From Candidatus Iainarchaeum sp. (GTDB lineage: Archaea > Iainarchaeota > Iainarchaeia > JAADDC01), in NCBI GenBank assembly GCA_030445695.1, contig JASUTF010000007.1, forward strand, positions 1 through 32,977: DNA of 32,977 nucleotides, read 5' to 3'. The notes beneath the pieces were generated by a model that saw only the letters and a list, made by a program, of their open reading frames with translations, was not told the origin of the DNA and searched no databases. The stretch's first letter is position 1. Every line of letters starts with the position of its first letter. Made by a program: the position numbers and the translations under genes. This document shows, piece after piece, positions 14,316-22,153 of the stretch.

Positions 14316-15133
14316 TCATAACGGTTGCTTCAGGAAAGGGGGGCGCTGGAAAGACAACGGTAACCGCAAGCATAGCGCATGTGCTCCCAAAGGACAAAAC
14401 ATACCTCTTAGACGCGGACGTGGACACGCCGAACCTGGCGCTGGCCCTTGGACTGGAAAAGCCAGAGAAAAAAGAGGAGTGGTGGGGCGGAGTCGTCTCA
14501 GAGTTTGTAGGGAACGAACCGCACCCAGAAGCATGTCCATTTGGTGCAATAGGACTGGACGGAACAGTCAACGAACTACTGTGCGAGGGCTGCGGTGCCT
14601 GTGCGAAGAGATTCCCTGAATCGTACCGGCTGAAGAACGTCCACACCGCGGACATCCTCTGGTATTCCTGGAACGGTGTCCCCCTGCTGACCGCAGAACT
14701 GATGCCGGGACGTTCAGGTTCGGGGAAGATAGTGACGGAACTGCGTATGAGAGCGGAGAAGGAGATGGCAGAAAAGGGAAGAGACGTTCTGTTAATTGAT
14801 GCGGCCGCAGGCAGGGGCTGTCCGGTGATTGCATCGCTGAGGGGGAGTGACTATGCCATCATTGTGGTGGACAACACACCAACGGGTATTGAGGATGCTC
14901 TACAGGTGTTGAACGTTGTAGAGCATTTCAGCATACCCTTCGGCTACGTAATAAACCGGGCGGACATAGTGCCAGAGAGAGTGGAAAAGATTGAGGAGAT
15001 TTTTGGAAAACGGAGGGGAGGAGAAAAACTGGGGGAGATTCCATACATTCAGGACGTTCTAAAGACGTATCCGCCCCCCTTCGAGCGTGTTCTGGAGTAC
15101 ATCAACGTGGAAGAGATTCTGAAAAAGATTTAA
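14312..15133 (+). CDS. MinD-type ATPase with reduced one-cluster ferredoxin insert
   Basis: 273 aa. Walker A KGGAGKTT (9-16) and DADVDTPN (34-41) match its upstream partner. The ferredoxin insert keeps only C75 (CPFGAI) and C91-x2-C94-x2-C97, while the other four Cys are gone (KRFPE replaces the usual CP). In two-cluster ferredoxins one cluster uses the first three Cys of one motif and the last Cys of the other, so exactly the ligands of one [4Fe-4S] cluster remain. LLIDAAAGRG and VVDNTPTGIED complete the ATPase. It probably acts as a heterodimer with the preceding protein. It converges on sufD with a 32-base overlap. Confidence 0.88.
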   Translation: MIITVASGKGGAGKTTVTASIAHVLPKDKTYLLDADVDTPNLALALGLEKPEKKEEWWGGVVSEFVGNEPHPEACPFGAIGLDGTVNELLCEGCGACAKRFPESYRLKNVHTADILWYSWNGVPLLTAELMPGRSGSGKIVTELRMRAEKEMAEKGRDVLLIDAAAGRGCPVIASLRGSDYAIIVVDNTPTGIEDALQVLNVVEHFSIPFGYVINRADIVPERVEKIEEIFGKRRGGEKLGEIPYIQDVLKTYPPPFERVLEYINVEEILKKI

Positions 15134-16124
15134 TCGCAGAAATCACTCGTTCATCGGAAGCGAGATTGCCCACATACTGCTCTATAAGTTTCTCGACGTA
15201 AACAGATAGTGCTTCGGATGCAGGCAGCCCACGGGTCTGGAGATATAATATCTGCTCGTCGGACAGGGATAAATCACGGGAACGGTGAGACGCACGGATA
15301 ACATTGTCCGTCAGGACTTCGAGCATGGGGGCAGAAACTGCAAGCCCGCCCGTGGTGTAAAAGGCGGAATCCATGTCCGCGTCTGTGCCCGATGAAGTAC
15401 GGGCAACACGGATGGCTCCACGGTGCACGACAAAATCATCTGGGGCAGAAAAAACGGCGTGAGCGATGCGTATCACGTTGTCATTGCCGCTAACAAAGGC
15501 GTTCGTAATTAGGTCGCTCCTACCGCGAATGGATGCACCAGAGTATGATACGCGAGAGCCGGAACCGTTCAGGAAGAATTCGTGGTGAACATGAGTGTTA
15601 ATTCCTAAAACAGCAGAGTTCACGGACAGTTCAGACGAATCGCCAAGGTGGTAACGGATGTGCAAATACTGGGAGTGCTGACCGGAGATAAAGACGGAGA
15701 GATTGACGTGAGCGCCGGGACGAACGAGCATGTCGAGGGTAGCGGATTTCGGGCCGGTAGAAGCAAGGTCCTCAATGTGCACGTTCCTATCCCCGTCCAG
15801 GCAGAAGAGAACGTGTTGAAGTGCCAAGGAATTCCTCTCCGACTCAAGGATAATTGTATCGGAGTCGGCAACGAACGCTCCGGGAAGGTGAGAGAAGTGG
15901 TATGCGAGCATCCTGTTCTCTTCAGGTTGGAAGGAGAATGACGTAAGTTTGTCCGTTGCCGTGGCGCCGGATACTTTTCCGGATGATGCGGGAAGAGAAA
16001 AGGCGTTTTCAAATGCGGACCAGTCCGTGTAACTCTTTACAGTGGGGGAGTCACCGTAGGGCTGGAATGACGTCTTCGGTAGTGCTTTTTTGGCCCGTTC
16101 GCGAATCTTTTCAATCGAAATCAT
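15102..16124 (-). CDS. sufD: Fe-S assembly scaffold subunit SufD
   Basis: 340 aa, short for SufD (bacterial proteins are above 400). The SufBD beta-helix core runs from about residue 85 to 275, and the family C-terminus is clear: ASHRSRDLSLSDEQILYLQTRGL with H280 corresponding to the His next to the conserved 'DEQ-x-x-YL-x-(S/T)RG' block. It has no Cys equivalent to the SufB scaffold Cys. The ATG at 16124 overlaps the stop of sufB by four bases. It is the last gene of sufCBD, and its end overlaps the convergent ATPase by 32 bases. Confidence 0.9.
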   Translation of the reverse strand: MISIEKIRERAKKALPKTSFQPYGDSPTVKSYTDWSAFENAFSLPASSGKVSGATATDKLTSFSFQPEENRMLAYHFSHLPGAFVADSDTIILESERNSLALQHVLFCLDGDRNVHIEDLASTGPKSATLDMLVRPGAHVNLSVFISGQHSQYLHIRYHLGDSSELSVNSAVLGINTHVHHEFFLNGSGSRVSYSGASIRGRSDLITNAFVSGNDNVIRIAHAVFSAPDDFVVHRGAIRVARTSSGTDADMDSAFYTTGGLAVSAPMLEVLTDNVIRASHRSRDLSLSDEQILYLQTRGLPASEALSVYVEKLIEQYVGNLASDERVISAIKSFSESLPR

Positions 16125-17437
16125 CCCACACCACCGGAGAAGTCAGCGTTCAGCACCTCGCGGAGAACAGAGGCGTATTCTAACGGTAAACCACGGAGGA
16201 TATCCTGGATGAAACCGAGGACGGCAAGACCCTTCGCCTCTTCCTCGTTCAAACCGCGGGACTGTAAATAGAATAATTGGTCCTCGGAGAAACGCACGGT
16301 GGTCGCCTCGTGGGTGAACACCGCAGTTGGCTCGTCCACCTGGGCGTGTGGATAAGTAGACGCCTCGCTCTCGCCGTCAAGGATGAGTGAATCACAGGAA
16401 ACGTGGGAGAACGCGTTCTTCGCACCCTTCAAAATGCGAACAAGCCCGCGGTAAATGTTCACGCCGCCATCAGACGATACGCTCTTTGACACTACAGTGC
16501 TCCTCGTGTTGGGAGCCACGTGGAATATCTTTGCCCCGCCGTCCTTCACGTAGGGCCCGTGGGAAAGAGAAAACACGTTCATCGTCGTTCTCGCTCCCTC
16601 GCCGCGAAGGACAACGGAGGGGTAGACGATGGACGTCTTCGCGCCTATGCTTCCTTCCACCCATTCCACAAAGGCGTTCCTCTCCGCAATGGCCCTTTTG
16701 TTGTTGAAGTTGATGATGTTCTTGCTCCAGTTCTGCACAGTGGTGAACTTCACATAAGCGTTTTCCGCTGCGTAAATCTCAACAGCACCGTCATGGAAGG
16801 AAAATTTTCTGAACCGCGGGGCAGAACAACCCTCAATGAAATGAACCTCCGATCCCCTGTCCGCAACGATTAACGTATGCTCGAACTGTCCCTCAAGCTC
16901 CGTGGATATGTAGAAGAACGCCTCAATGGGGAGATCCAGTTTCACGCCTGGGGGGACGTAGAGGAAAACACCGCCGGACCAGAGGGCGTAGTGAAGGGCC
17001 GAGTACTTGTGCTCGGCAGGGGGAAATATGCGGGAGAAGTACTTGCGCACCAGATCGGGATAGTTAAGAACCGCGTCGTGCATGGGTTCCAGAATCACGC
17101 CTTTCTCGCGGAGAGGTTCGAGAACCCTTGAGTATATTGTCTCGCTGTCCAATGACGTTGAAAGGCCCGCGAGGTACTCCTTTTCATACTCCGGAAGGTT
17201 GAGACGCTCGTAAAGCCGGCGAATATCTTCAGGAAGTTCCTCCCAAGACGTGGCGGGCCTCACCCCGGGATCCTTGTAGAGAATTAGGTCTTCCACGTTG
17301 AGCCCTTCCACCCCGTGGATCCATTTGGGCTCGGGCAGACGGTTGTAAAGTTCCAAAGCGTTCAGACGTATCTTCAGCATCCAGTCCGGCTCGTTGTGCG
17401 CCTCGGATATCTCGCGAACAATGGAAGGGTCAATCAT
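16121..17437 (-). CDS. sufB: Fe-S assembly scaffold subunit SufB
   Basis: 438 aa, near the usual length. Family landmarks: ALHYALWSGGVFLYVPPGVKL (147-167), HFIEGCSAP (199-207, C204), the beta-helix with NWSKNIINFNNKRA (236-249), SSDGGVNIYRGLVRI (321-335), SHVSCDSLILD (344-354, C348, equal to the conserved scaffold Cys in CDSLLI of bacterial SufB) and TYPHAQVDE in place of the usual TYP-(H/Y)-I. The C-terminal EDQLFYLQSRGL block is intact. SufB with SufD and the ATPase SufC builds Fe-S clusters from sulfur given by SufS. Starts 8 bases inside the end of sufC. Confidence 0.95.
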   Translation of the reverse strand: MIDPSIVREISEAHNEPDWMLKIRLNALELYNRLPEPKWIHGVEGLNVEDLILYKDPGVRPATSWEELPEDIRRLYERLNLPEYEKEYLAGLSTSLDSETIYSRVLEPLREKGVILEPMHDAVLNYPDLVRKYFSRIFPPAEHKYSALHYALWSGGVFLYVPPGVKLDLPIEAFFYISTELEGQFEHTLIVADRGSEVHFIEGCSAPRFRKFSFHDGAVEIYAAENAYVKFTTVQNWSKNIINFNNKRAIAERNAFVEWVEGSIGAKTSIVYPSVVLRGEGARTTMNVFSLSHGPYVKDGGAKIFHVAPNTRSTVVSKSVSSDGGVNIYRGLVRILKGAKNAFSHVSCDSLILDGESEASTYPHAQVDEPTAVFTHEATTVRFSEDQLFYLQSRGLNEEEAKGLAVLGFIQDILRGLPLEYASVLREVLNADFSGGVG

Positions 17438-18134
17438 AGAACCCCGCCTTCAGCACGTCCTCAAGGACTTCTGGGCCGCCGGAGCGTTCAATCCTGCCAT
17501 CCCTGAGCACATAAACACGATTCGGCGAGATCATCTGCAGTAGAGCTGGATTGTGGGAAACAAGGAGCACGCCCTTTTCCGCGGATACGAGATCGTTAAT
17601 GATTGCCGCGATTTGCTTCAGGCCGTCCACATCCACTCCGCTGTCAATCTCGTCGAGCAGAACATATTTTTTGTTAAGAAATAATGCTTGGAGAAGCTCG
17701 GAACGCTTCTTCTCACCGCCGGAGAAGCCCTTGTTCAGCGGACGGGAGATGTAGGACGGGTCAAGGCCAACGCGGGAAGCGGCCTGCACCAGTTCAGAAA
17801 ACGCTTTGGGGTCACGCTCCCTCCCGGCGGCTCGGAGGAGAACGGTGGCGAGAGTGACACCGTCAAACTCCGGCGGGGTCTGGAAAGCCAGGAACAGGCC
17901 CTTCCTTGCCCGTTCGTCTGGAGGGAGACGCGTTATATCCTCACCGTCCAGAAGGATCCGGCCAGAAACCACTTTGTATCTCGGGTCGCCCGCGATTGTT
18001 CTGAGGAGGGACGACTTGCCGGAACCGTTGGGCCCCACGAGAACCACAAGCTCGCCGGGGCTCAAAAGCAGGTCAATGTCATGAATAACGTCCTTTTCGT
18101 CGACACGGACGGAAAGGTTCTCCACCTCGAGCAC
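17430..18134 (-). CDS. sufC: Fe-S assembly ATPase SufC
   Basis: 234 aa ABC-type ATPase without TM segments. Walker A GPNGSGKSS (34-42), Q-loop AFQTPPEF (83-90), signature FSGGEKKRSE (137-146) with the KKR form typical of SufC, Walker B YVLLDEIDSGVD (157-168), and H-loop VSHN. It powers the SufBCD scaffold. The GTG at 18134 is set by a TATA box 26 bases upstream and an operator lying three bases before it. First gene of the sufCBD unit. Confidence 0.95.
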   Translation of the reverse strand: MLEVENLSVRVDEKDVIHDIDLLLSPGELVVLVGPNGSGKSSLLRTIAGDPRYKVVSGRILLDGEDITRLPPDERARKGLFLAFQTPPEFDGVTLATVLLRAAGRERDPKAFSELVQAASRVGLDPSYISRPLNKGFSGGEKKRSELLQALFLNKKYVLLDEIDSGVDVDGLKQIAAIINDLVSAEKGVLLVSHNPALLQMISPNRVYVLRDGRIERSGGPEVLEDVLKAGFYD

Positions 18135-18137
18135 GCT

Positions 18138-18163
18138 TTAACAGTGTTAAAAAGGGTTAAAAA
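18138..18163 (-). promoter_or_regulatory. Promoter and operator of sufCBD
   Basis: On the minus strand a T5AA box (18163-18157, TTTTTAA) is centred 26 bases before the GTG at 18134 and overlaps the stop of the HAD gene. The inverted repeat TTAACA-n-TGTTAA (18138-18150, TTAACAGTGTTAA on the plus strand) lies between the TATA box and the start, where binding would block transcription. It is the third copy of the motif seen at the regulator and nifX-like promoters. Confidence 0.7.
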
Positions 18164-18747
18164 GAGTTGAGGATTTTCGGAAGTTCAGCGATGCGGGACG
18201 CGTGGAAGAAACGGAAGCCAGCACGCTCGGCAGCGATTCTGTCATACTCCGTGTCCCCAACGACCACCGCGTCACTCACGCCCAGCCGCCGGGCACCCAG
18301 AATGAACGGTTCCGGATCCGGCTTCCCGTGCTTAACGTCCTCGGCGGAAACAACGACGTCAAAGTACATACCGAGGGAAGGGTTTGTGGCACCAAACACC
18401 CACTGGACAAACTTTCGAGACGCAGACGTTACCAAGGCCATAGGGTATTTGCCGTGCAACGCGTCAAGGGCCTCGTAAACACCGGGAAGAACGCGGATCA
18501 TATGCAAATACTTGGGCGTGAACTCCCACTTCTTCTCGCGTATCTTCTGAACGGTAGCATCGTCCAGCTCCGGATAGAGCGAGCGAACAATATCCACGAA
18601 ACGTTTGCCCACCTGCTTGCGGAACGCCTCTTCCACCCCGGGCTTGCGGAGGATGTTCAGAGCATCCAACGCGTCCAGGAAGGAGTAGAGGTGCACGTCT
18701 GTGGAATCCACAAGCGTCCCGTCAAGGTCGAAGAGGATGCCGAGCAT
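18157..18747 (-). CDS. HAD-superfamily phosphatase (phosphoglycolate phosphatase-like)
   Basis: 196 aa. Motif I DLDGTLVDS (7-15) carries the nucleophile D7 and acid/base D9. Motif II is VTSAS, motif III lysine is in KHGKPDPEPF and motif IV is VVGDTEYDRIAA. The helical cap between residues 17 and 80 is the C1 type of phosphoglycolate phosphatases and beta-phosphoglucomutases. The substrate is unknown. ATG 18747 has an AATAATATTG box at leaderless distance (near 18773) shared with the divergent DUF192 promoter region. sufC starts 22 bases after its stop, but sufC has its own promoter. Confidence 0.88.
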   Translation of the reverse strand: MLGILFDLDGTLVDSTDVHLYSFLDALDALNILRKPGVEEAFRKQVGKRFVDIVRSLYPELDDATVQKIREKKWEFTPKYLHMIRVLPGVYEALDALHGKYPMALVTSASRKFVQWVFGATNPSLGMYFDVVVSAEDVKHGKPDPEPFILGARRLGVSDAVVVGDTEYDRIAAERAGFRFFHASRIAELPKILNSF

Positions 18748-18750
18748 GGA

Positions 18751-18756
18751 TTTAAA
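18751..18756 (+). promoter_or_regulatory. TATA-like box for the DUF192-ATPase operon
   Basis: TTTAAA is centred 26 bases before the GTG at 18780, supporting that start for the DUF192 gene instead of the ATG at 18756, which overlaps the box itself. It lies four bases from the divergent HAD start codon. Confidence 0.55.
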
Positions 18757-18779
18757 TGAAAGGAGAAAACAATATTATT

Positions 18780-19109
18780 GTGCTGGTAAACCGCACGAAG
18801 AACAAAATTCTCACAGAACGCGTAGATGTTGCCCACGACTTCTTCTCCCGCGCGTGGGGGCTCATGTTCCGGAAGAAATACGATGGAGCAATGGTGTTTC
18901 CCCACGTTGGTAAAACATCCTTCCACGGATTCTTCTGCTTCTTCCCCATCCTCCTCGTCTGCCTGGATGAACAGAACCGCGTCAAGGAAGCGAAAATACT
19001 GAAACCGTGGTCCGTCGTCTCCGTAAACTGCGAAACGGTGATAGAGCTGGACGCCAGAAAGGAATGGGATATAGAAAAGGGGGACGAGCTGGTCTGGGAT
19101 GAAGGTTGA
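18780..19109 (+). CDS. DUF192 family protein
   Basis: 109 aa from GTG 18780, or 117 aa from ATG 18756. The later start is preferred because the TATA box at 18751-18756 is 26 bases away and the family normally begins with an N-x-T-K strand like VNRTKNKIL. The rest matches DUF192: FFSRAWGLMFRK (about 24-35), a MVFPHVGK...HGFFCFFPILLVCLDEQNRV segment and a C-terminal WDIEKGDEL turn. The family is a small beta-barrel of unknown function, often exported elsewhere, but no signal peptide is seen here. It overlaps the ferredoxin-ATPase gene by 11 bases, so the two are cotranslated. Confidence 0.8.
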   Translation: MLVNRTKNKILTERVDVAHDFFSRAWGLMFRKKYDGAMVFPHVGKTSFHGFFCFFPILLVCLDEQNRVKEAKILKPWSVVSVNCETVIELDARKEWDIEKGDELVWDEG

Positions 19110-20613
19110 GGCAAGGGCAGATCTTTCGTCTGTCTGTCCCTACGAGCTGAAAGAGTCGAAGTGCGTGCACTGCAACCCTGAAGAGGCGCCCTGCGTTGTT
19201 GCCTGCCCGAAGGATGCAATATACGAGGTGGCAGACGGCGTTCTGGCCATTGATTATGATAAATGCGATGGCTGCGGCGAATGCGTGAAGGCCTGCCCCC
19301 ACGGTGCCATTGTCCTGAAAGAGGGAAAGGCGTTCAAGTGCGATCTATGCCTGTCGCTTTTTGATGAGCCGCAGTGTGTCCTTGCAGGGCTGGCAGGGAT
19401 CAAATACACGAGAAAGGAGCTGGAGGAGATATGGGAGACGCTGGGCTGGGCGTTCTTCGAGGACGGGGAGTATAAAGTGGATCTCCCGGAGATACGGCTG
19501 TGGGAGGCGCGGCTGCTCGGAGAGGTCGTCAGCAGATACATGAAGCTGCGCGGGGAGTTCTCGTGGGACGAAGTACTTGAGGGGCTCGAGTACGAGCAGG
19601 GAGAAATCCCAGAGGCGTCAAAGGAGCGTATTATGTGGTGGATAAGGAAAACCTATGAGGGCTATGGGCCGCTGGAGTTCCTCAACGGTCCGGAGATAGA
19701 AGAGATCGCGGTGGTGCGGCTCAGAGAGCCCATACGCATATACGTGAGGGGAGAGGGCTGGAAGACCACAAATCTTGCATTCTGGACGGAGGAGTACTTC
19801 AACGCGGTTGTAAACAGATTCGCAGCGTCCGTGGGCAGGAGAATAACGCTCAAAAACCCGAGAGTGAACGCCATCCTTCCTGACGGCTCACGTCTCCACG
19901 CGGTTGTGCCTCCCCTCTCTTCCGGACACGCCCTCACCATAAGAAGATTCACCGTGCGACGCTTCACACCGTGGGACCTCATAGAGAGGGGGACCGCAAC
20001 GCCGGAACAGCTCGCCCAGATATGGTATGCCATGGACGAGGAGAAGAACGTGATAATAGCTGGCAACACGGGATCCGGAAAGACCACAACACTGAATGCG
20101 GTTCTTTCCTTCGTCCCCATAAACGAGAGGATCGTGCTGGTGGAGGAAACGCCAGAGATAGAAATCCCGCATCCCCACAGCGTCCGTCTTGTCCCCACAG
20201 AAGACGTAAGTATGCAGGAACTCGTATACGACACGCTACGAATGAGGCCGGACCGCATTGTCGTGGGCGAGGTCAGAAGACCGGAGGAGATGCGCGCACT
20301 CTTTGACACCATGCTCGCGGGGCAGGGAAAGGGATCATACGCCACCATGCACGGCAGGACGGCGGAAGAGGCGATGCGGCGCATAAGAAGCATGGGTATC
20401 CCGGAGGAGGACCTGATCGCTCTGGATCTCTTAGTGGTGCAGAGGAGACGAGGAAGGGGCAGCATGGAGGAGCGTAAGATTATAGACGTGTTCTGGCCCA
20501 AGGGAGACACCCCTCCGGAAGAGGAAATCAAATGGAGGGCAGAGGCGCTTACGGAGATCAAGGAGCGGGATCTGAGGGCATACGCGGAGGCGGTGGAGCG
20601 GTGGCGTCGCTGA
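19099..20613 (+). CDS. Secretion ATPase (TadA/CpaF-type) with N-terminal 12-Cys ferredoxin-like domain
   Basis: 504 aa. Residues 1-95 hold 12 or 13 Cys: C13; C22-x2-C25-x6-C32-x3-C36P; C56-x2-C59-x2-C62-x3-C66P; and C81-x2-C84-x8-C93. This resembles HycB/CooF-type multi-cluster ferredoxins. Residues ~140-500 form a type II/IV secretion ATPase: N-domain with RRITLKNPRVNAILPDGSRL, Walker A GNTGSGKTT (322-330), Asp box VLVEETPE (346-353), Walker B RIVVGEVR (386-393) and His box SYATMHGRT (413-421). It would drive assembly or secretion by the two TadC-like proteins encoded next. The ferredoxin part is unusual; I cannot say whether it senses redox state or carries electrons. The start overlaps DUF192 by 11 bases. 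Confidence 0.9.
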   Translation: MKVEARADLSSVCPYELKESKCVHCNPEEAPCVVACPKDAIYEVADGVLAIDYDKCDGCGECVKACPHGAIVLKEGKAFKCDLCLSLFDEPQCVLAGLAGIKYTRKELEEIWETLGWAFFEDGEYKVDLPEIRLWEARLLGEVVSRYMKLRGEFSWDEVLEGLEYEQGEIPEASKERIMWWIRKTYEGYGPLEFLNGPEIEEIAVVRLREPIRIYVRGEGWKTTNLAFWTEEYFNAVVNRFAASVGRRITLKNPRVNAILPDGSRLHAVVPPLSSGHALTIRRFTVRRFTPWDLIERGTATPEQLAQIWYAMDEEKNVIIAGNTGSGKTTTLNAVLSFVPINERIVLVEETPEIEIPHPHSVRLVPTEDVSMQELVYDTLRMRPDRIVVGEVRRPEEMRALFDTMLAGQGKGSYATMHGRTAEEAMRRIRSMGIPEEDLIALDLLVVQRRRGRGSMEERKIIDVFWPKGDTPPEEEIKWRAEALTEIKERDLRAYAEAVERWRR

Positions 20614-21362
20614 CGAGAACCCTGCAGGAGAAGCTGCTGAAGGCGGGGCTCAGAACGGCAGTGGAGGACTATCTCACGAGGGCTGCACTCATCCTCCTTC
20701 TCGCCACGGTGCTTGTATACGTTTTGTTCCACCCGAGACCATCAGGGCTGGCACTTTTCGTCCTTTTCGGTATCCTTGTTATCGTATATCTGCCGTTCCG
20801 GCTTGCAAGGGTCCGTGCAGAGTGTGCGGAGGCGGAGATGCCATACGTGCTGCGCACCCTCGCATCGGAAGTGGAGGCAGGCGTTCCGTACATGACCGCC
20901 CTTGAAGACGCCGCAAGATCCGGAAAGGTGCTGGGAAGGGCTATAAAGGAGGCAATAGCACTTTACAAGAAGGGAATACCCGTCGAACGGGCGCTGAAGT
21001 CCGTGGGGGAGAGCTTTGAATCCGAACGCGTTCAAAGGGCATTCATGCACATGGGCATACTCTACCAGAGCGGAAAGGAGGCCTCCGCGGTAAAGAAAAT
21101 GGCAGACGAGATGATTTCCATCCACCGGGCGGAGGCGAAACGCTTCTCCGCAGAGCTGGCACTGTACACGCTTATATTTATAGCAGTTGCCGCTCTGATC
21201 CCCGCACTGTTCGAGATGTACGTTGCAGTGGGCTCTCTCTTCCTCTCCCTCACGGTAACGCCAGAACAGGCGTTCTACATCCCCGCAGTGATCATGCCGG
21301 CCCTGTCAGGGATGGTGCTCGCATGGATCTACCTGAAACTCCCCTCCTTCATGAGGCGATAG
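20601..21362 (+). CDS. TadB/TadC-like membrane protein (T2SSF), first of pair
   Basis: 253 aa from GTG 20601 (preceded by GGTGGAG). An upstream ATG frame start at 20532 lies inside the ATPase gene and gives an implausible Gly-rich leader. Two TM segments near the N-terminus (ALILLLATVLVYVLF and LALFVLFGILVIVYL), a cytoplasmic helical domain with the EMPYVLRTLASEVEAGVPYMTALE repeat-like motif of T2SSF, and two TM segments near the C-terminus (ALYTLIFIAVAALIPALF and FYIPAVIMPALSGMVLAWIY). It forms the inner-membrane platform that the ATPase turns. Overlaps the ATPase by 13 bases. Confidence 0.85.
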   Translation: MASLTRTLQEKLLKAGLRTAVEDYLTRAALILLLATVLVYVLFHPRPSGLALFVLFGILVIVYLPFRLARVRAECAEAEMPYVLRTLASEVEAGVPYMTALEDAARSGKVLGRAIKEAIALYKKGIPVERALKSVGESFESERVQRAFMHMGILYQSGKEASAVKKMADEMISIHRAEAKRFSAELALYTLIFIAVAALIPALFEMYVAVGSLFLSLTVTPEQAFYIPAVIMPALSGMVLAWIYLKLPSFMRR

Positions 21363-21363
21363 C

Positions 21364-22131
21364 ATGCGTGGCTGGGGAATAACGATCGTGGTGACCCTTG
21401 CCGTCGCGGGGATCCTATACTCCATAAAGCCGGTCTACGCCGCCATAGCCCTCCTGCTGCCACCCGCATACGCCGTCTACTCCGAGTCCGCACGCTACTG
21501 GAGAATTAGAAAAATGGAGAACGAGCTGCCGCGGGCCCTGCTCGAACTCGCAACGCTGCCAACCCACACCCTCCGAGACGTCATAAAATACCTTTCCAGG
21601 GGCTACGGACCGCTCTCAGAGGAGTTCAGGAGGATGGACGCGCTGGTGAGGAGCGGCATTCCCCCGGAAAGAGCAATGAAGGGGGTTGCAGAGCAATCCG
21701 GATCCGTCCTGCTGGAGAGCGCCGTTAACATCATAATTACAGGGGTAAGGAGCGGGTCCCGCTGGTCAGACCTGATAAGGGGCGCAGCGGAGGACATAGA
21801 GGCAGTAATAGAGATTGAAAGGGAGAAGTCCTCTGCCCTGGCACTCCAGAAGTATGTAACGCTCGTCTCTGCAGGTGTCTTCGTTCCGGCGGCACTGGGC
21901 ATAACGAGAAGGATGGTGGTTCGCCTCACGGGGGAGGGGCCGCTGACTGGGGGCCCCACGCTGCTGGCGATCCAGGACGCCGTGTGGGTGCACATCATTG
22001 CCCTCTCCCTGCTCACGGCCATATTTGTTTCACTGCTGGAGGGACGCCCGAGGAGGGCCCTATTCTACGCGGCCATCTTACTACCACTCTCCCTGGGTAC
22101 TTACGTGCTCAGCGGAGGGTTCCGCATTTAA
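21364..22131 (+). CDS. TadB/TadC-like membrane protein (T2SSF), second of pair
   Basis: 255 aa, ATG one base after the stop of its partner. TM segments at the N-terminus (ITIVVTLAVAGILYS, YAAIALLLPPAYAVY), the cytoplasmic T2SSF domain with ENELPRALLELATLPTHTL and SGIPPERAMKGVAEQSGS, and a C-terminal group (YVTLVSAGVFVPAALGI, HIIALSLLTAIFVSLL, ALFYAAILLPLSLGTYVL). Together with the preceding protein it resembles the archaeal FlaJ/TadBC split platform. No pilin gene is present in this plus-strand operon; the pilin-like genes are on the opposite strand about 7 kb away. Confidence 0.82.
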   Translation: MRGWGITIVVTLAVAGILYSIKPVYAAIALLLPPAYAVYSESARYWRIRKMENELPRALLELATLPTHTLRDVIKYLSRGYGPLSEEFRRMDALVRSGIPPERAMKGVAEQSGSVLLESAVNIIITGVRSGSRWSDLIRGAAEDIEAVIEIEREKSSALALQKYVTLVSAGVFVPAALGITRRMVVRLTGEGPLTGGPTLLAIQDAVWVHIIALSLLTAIFVSLLEGRPRRALFYAAILLPLSLGTYVLSGGFRI

Positions 22132-22132
22132 A
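22127..22132 (+). promoter_or_regulatory. TATA-like box inside the end of the second TadC gene
   Basis: TTTAAA overlaps the stop codon of the TadC gene and is centred 26 bases before the GTG at 22154, suggesting a separate leaderless transcript for the PAC2-DUF473 genes. Confidence 0.45.
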
Positions 22133-22153
22133 TCAGGAATGTGTATTTCCTTC

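Noticed and set aside
11894-15133. A nitrogenase-related (nif) operon
   Set aside because: NifX-like and MinD-ferredoxin families occur widely without nitrogenase, and no nifH, nifD, nifK or nifB is present in the window.
19662-20732. Minus-strand open frame (356 codons) opposite the secretion ATPase
   Set aside because: Antisense shadow of a gene with all expected ATPase motifs; composition is Ser/Arg-rich and no family is seen.
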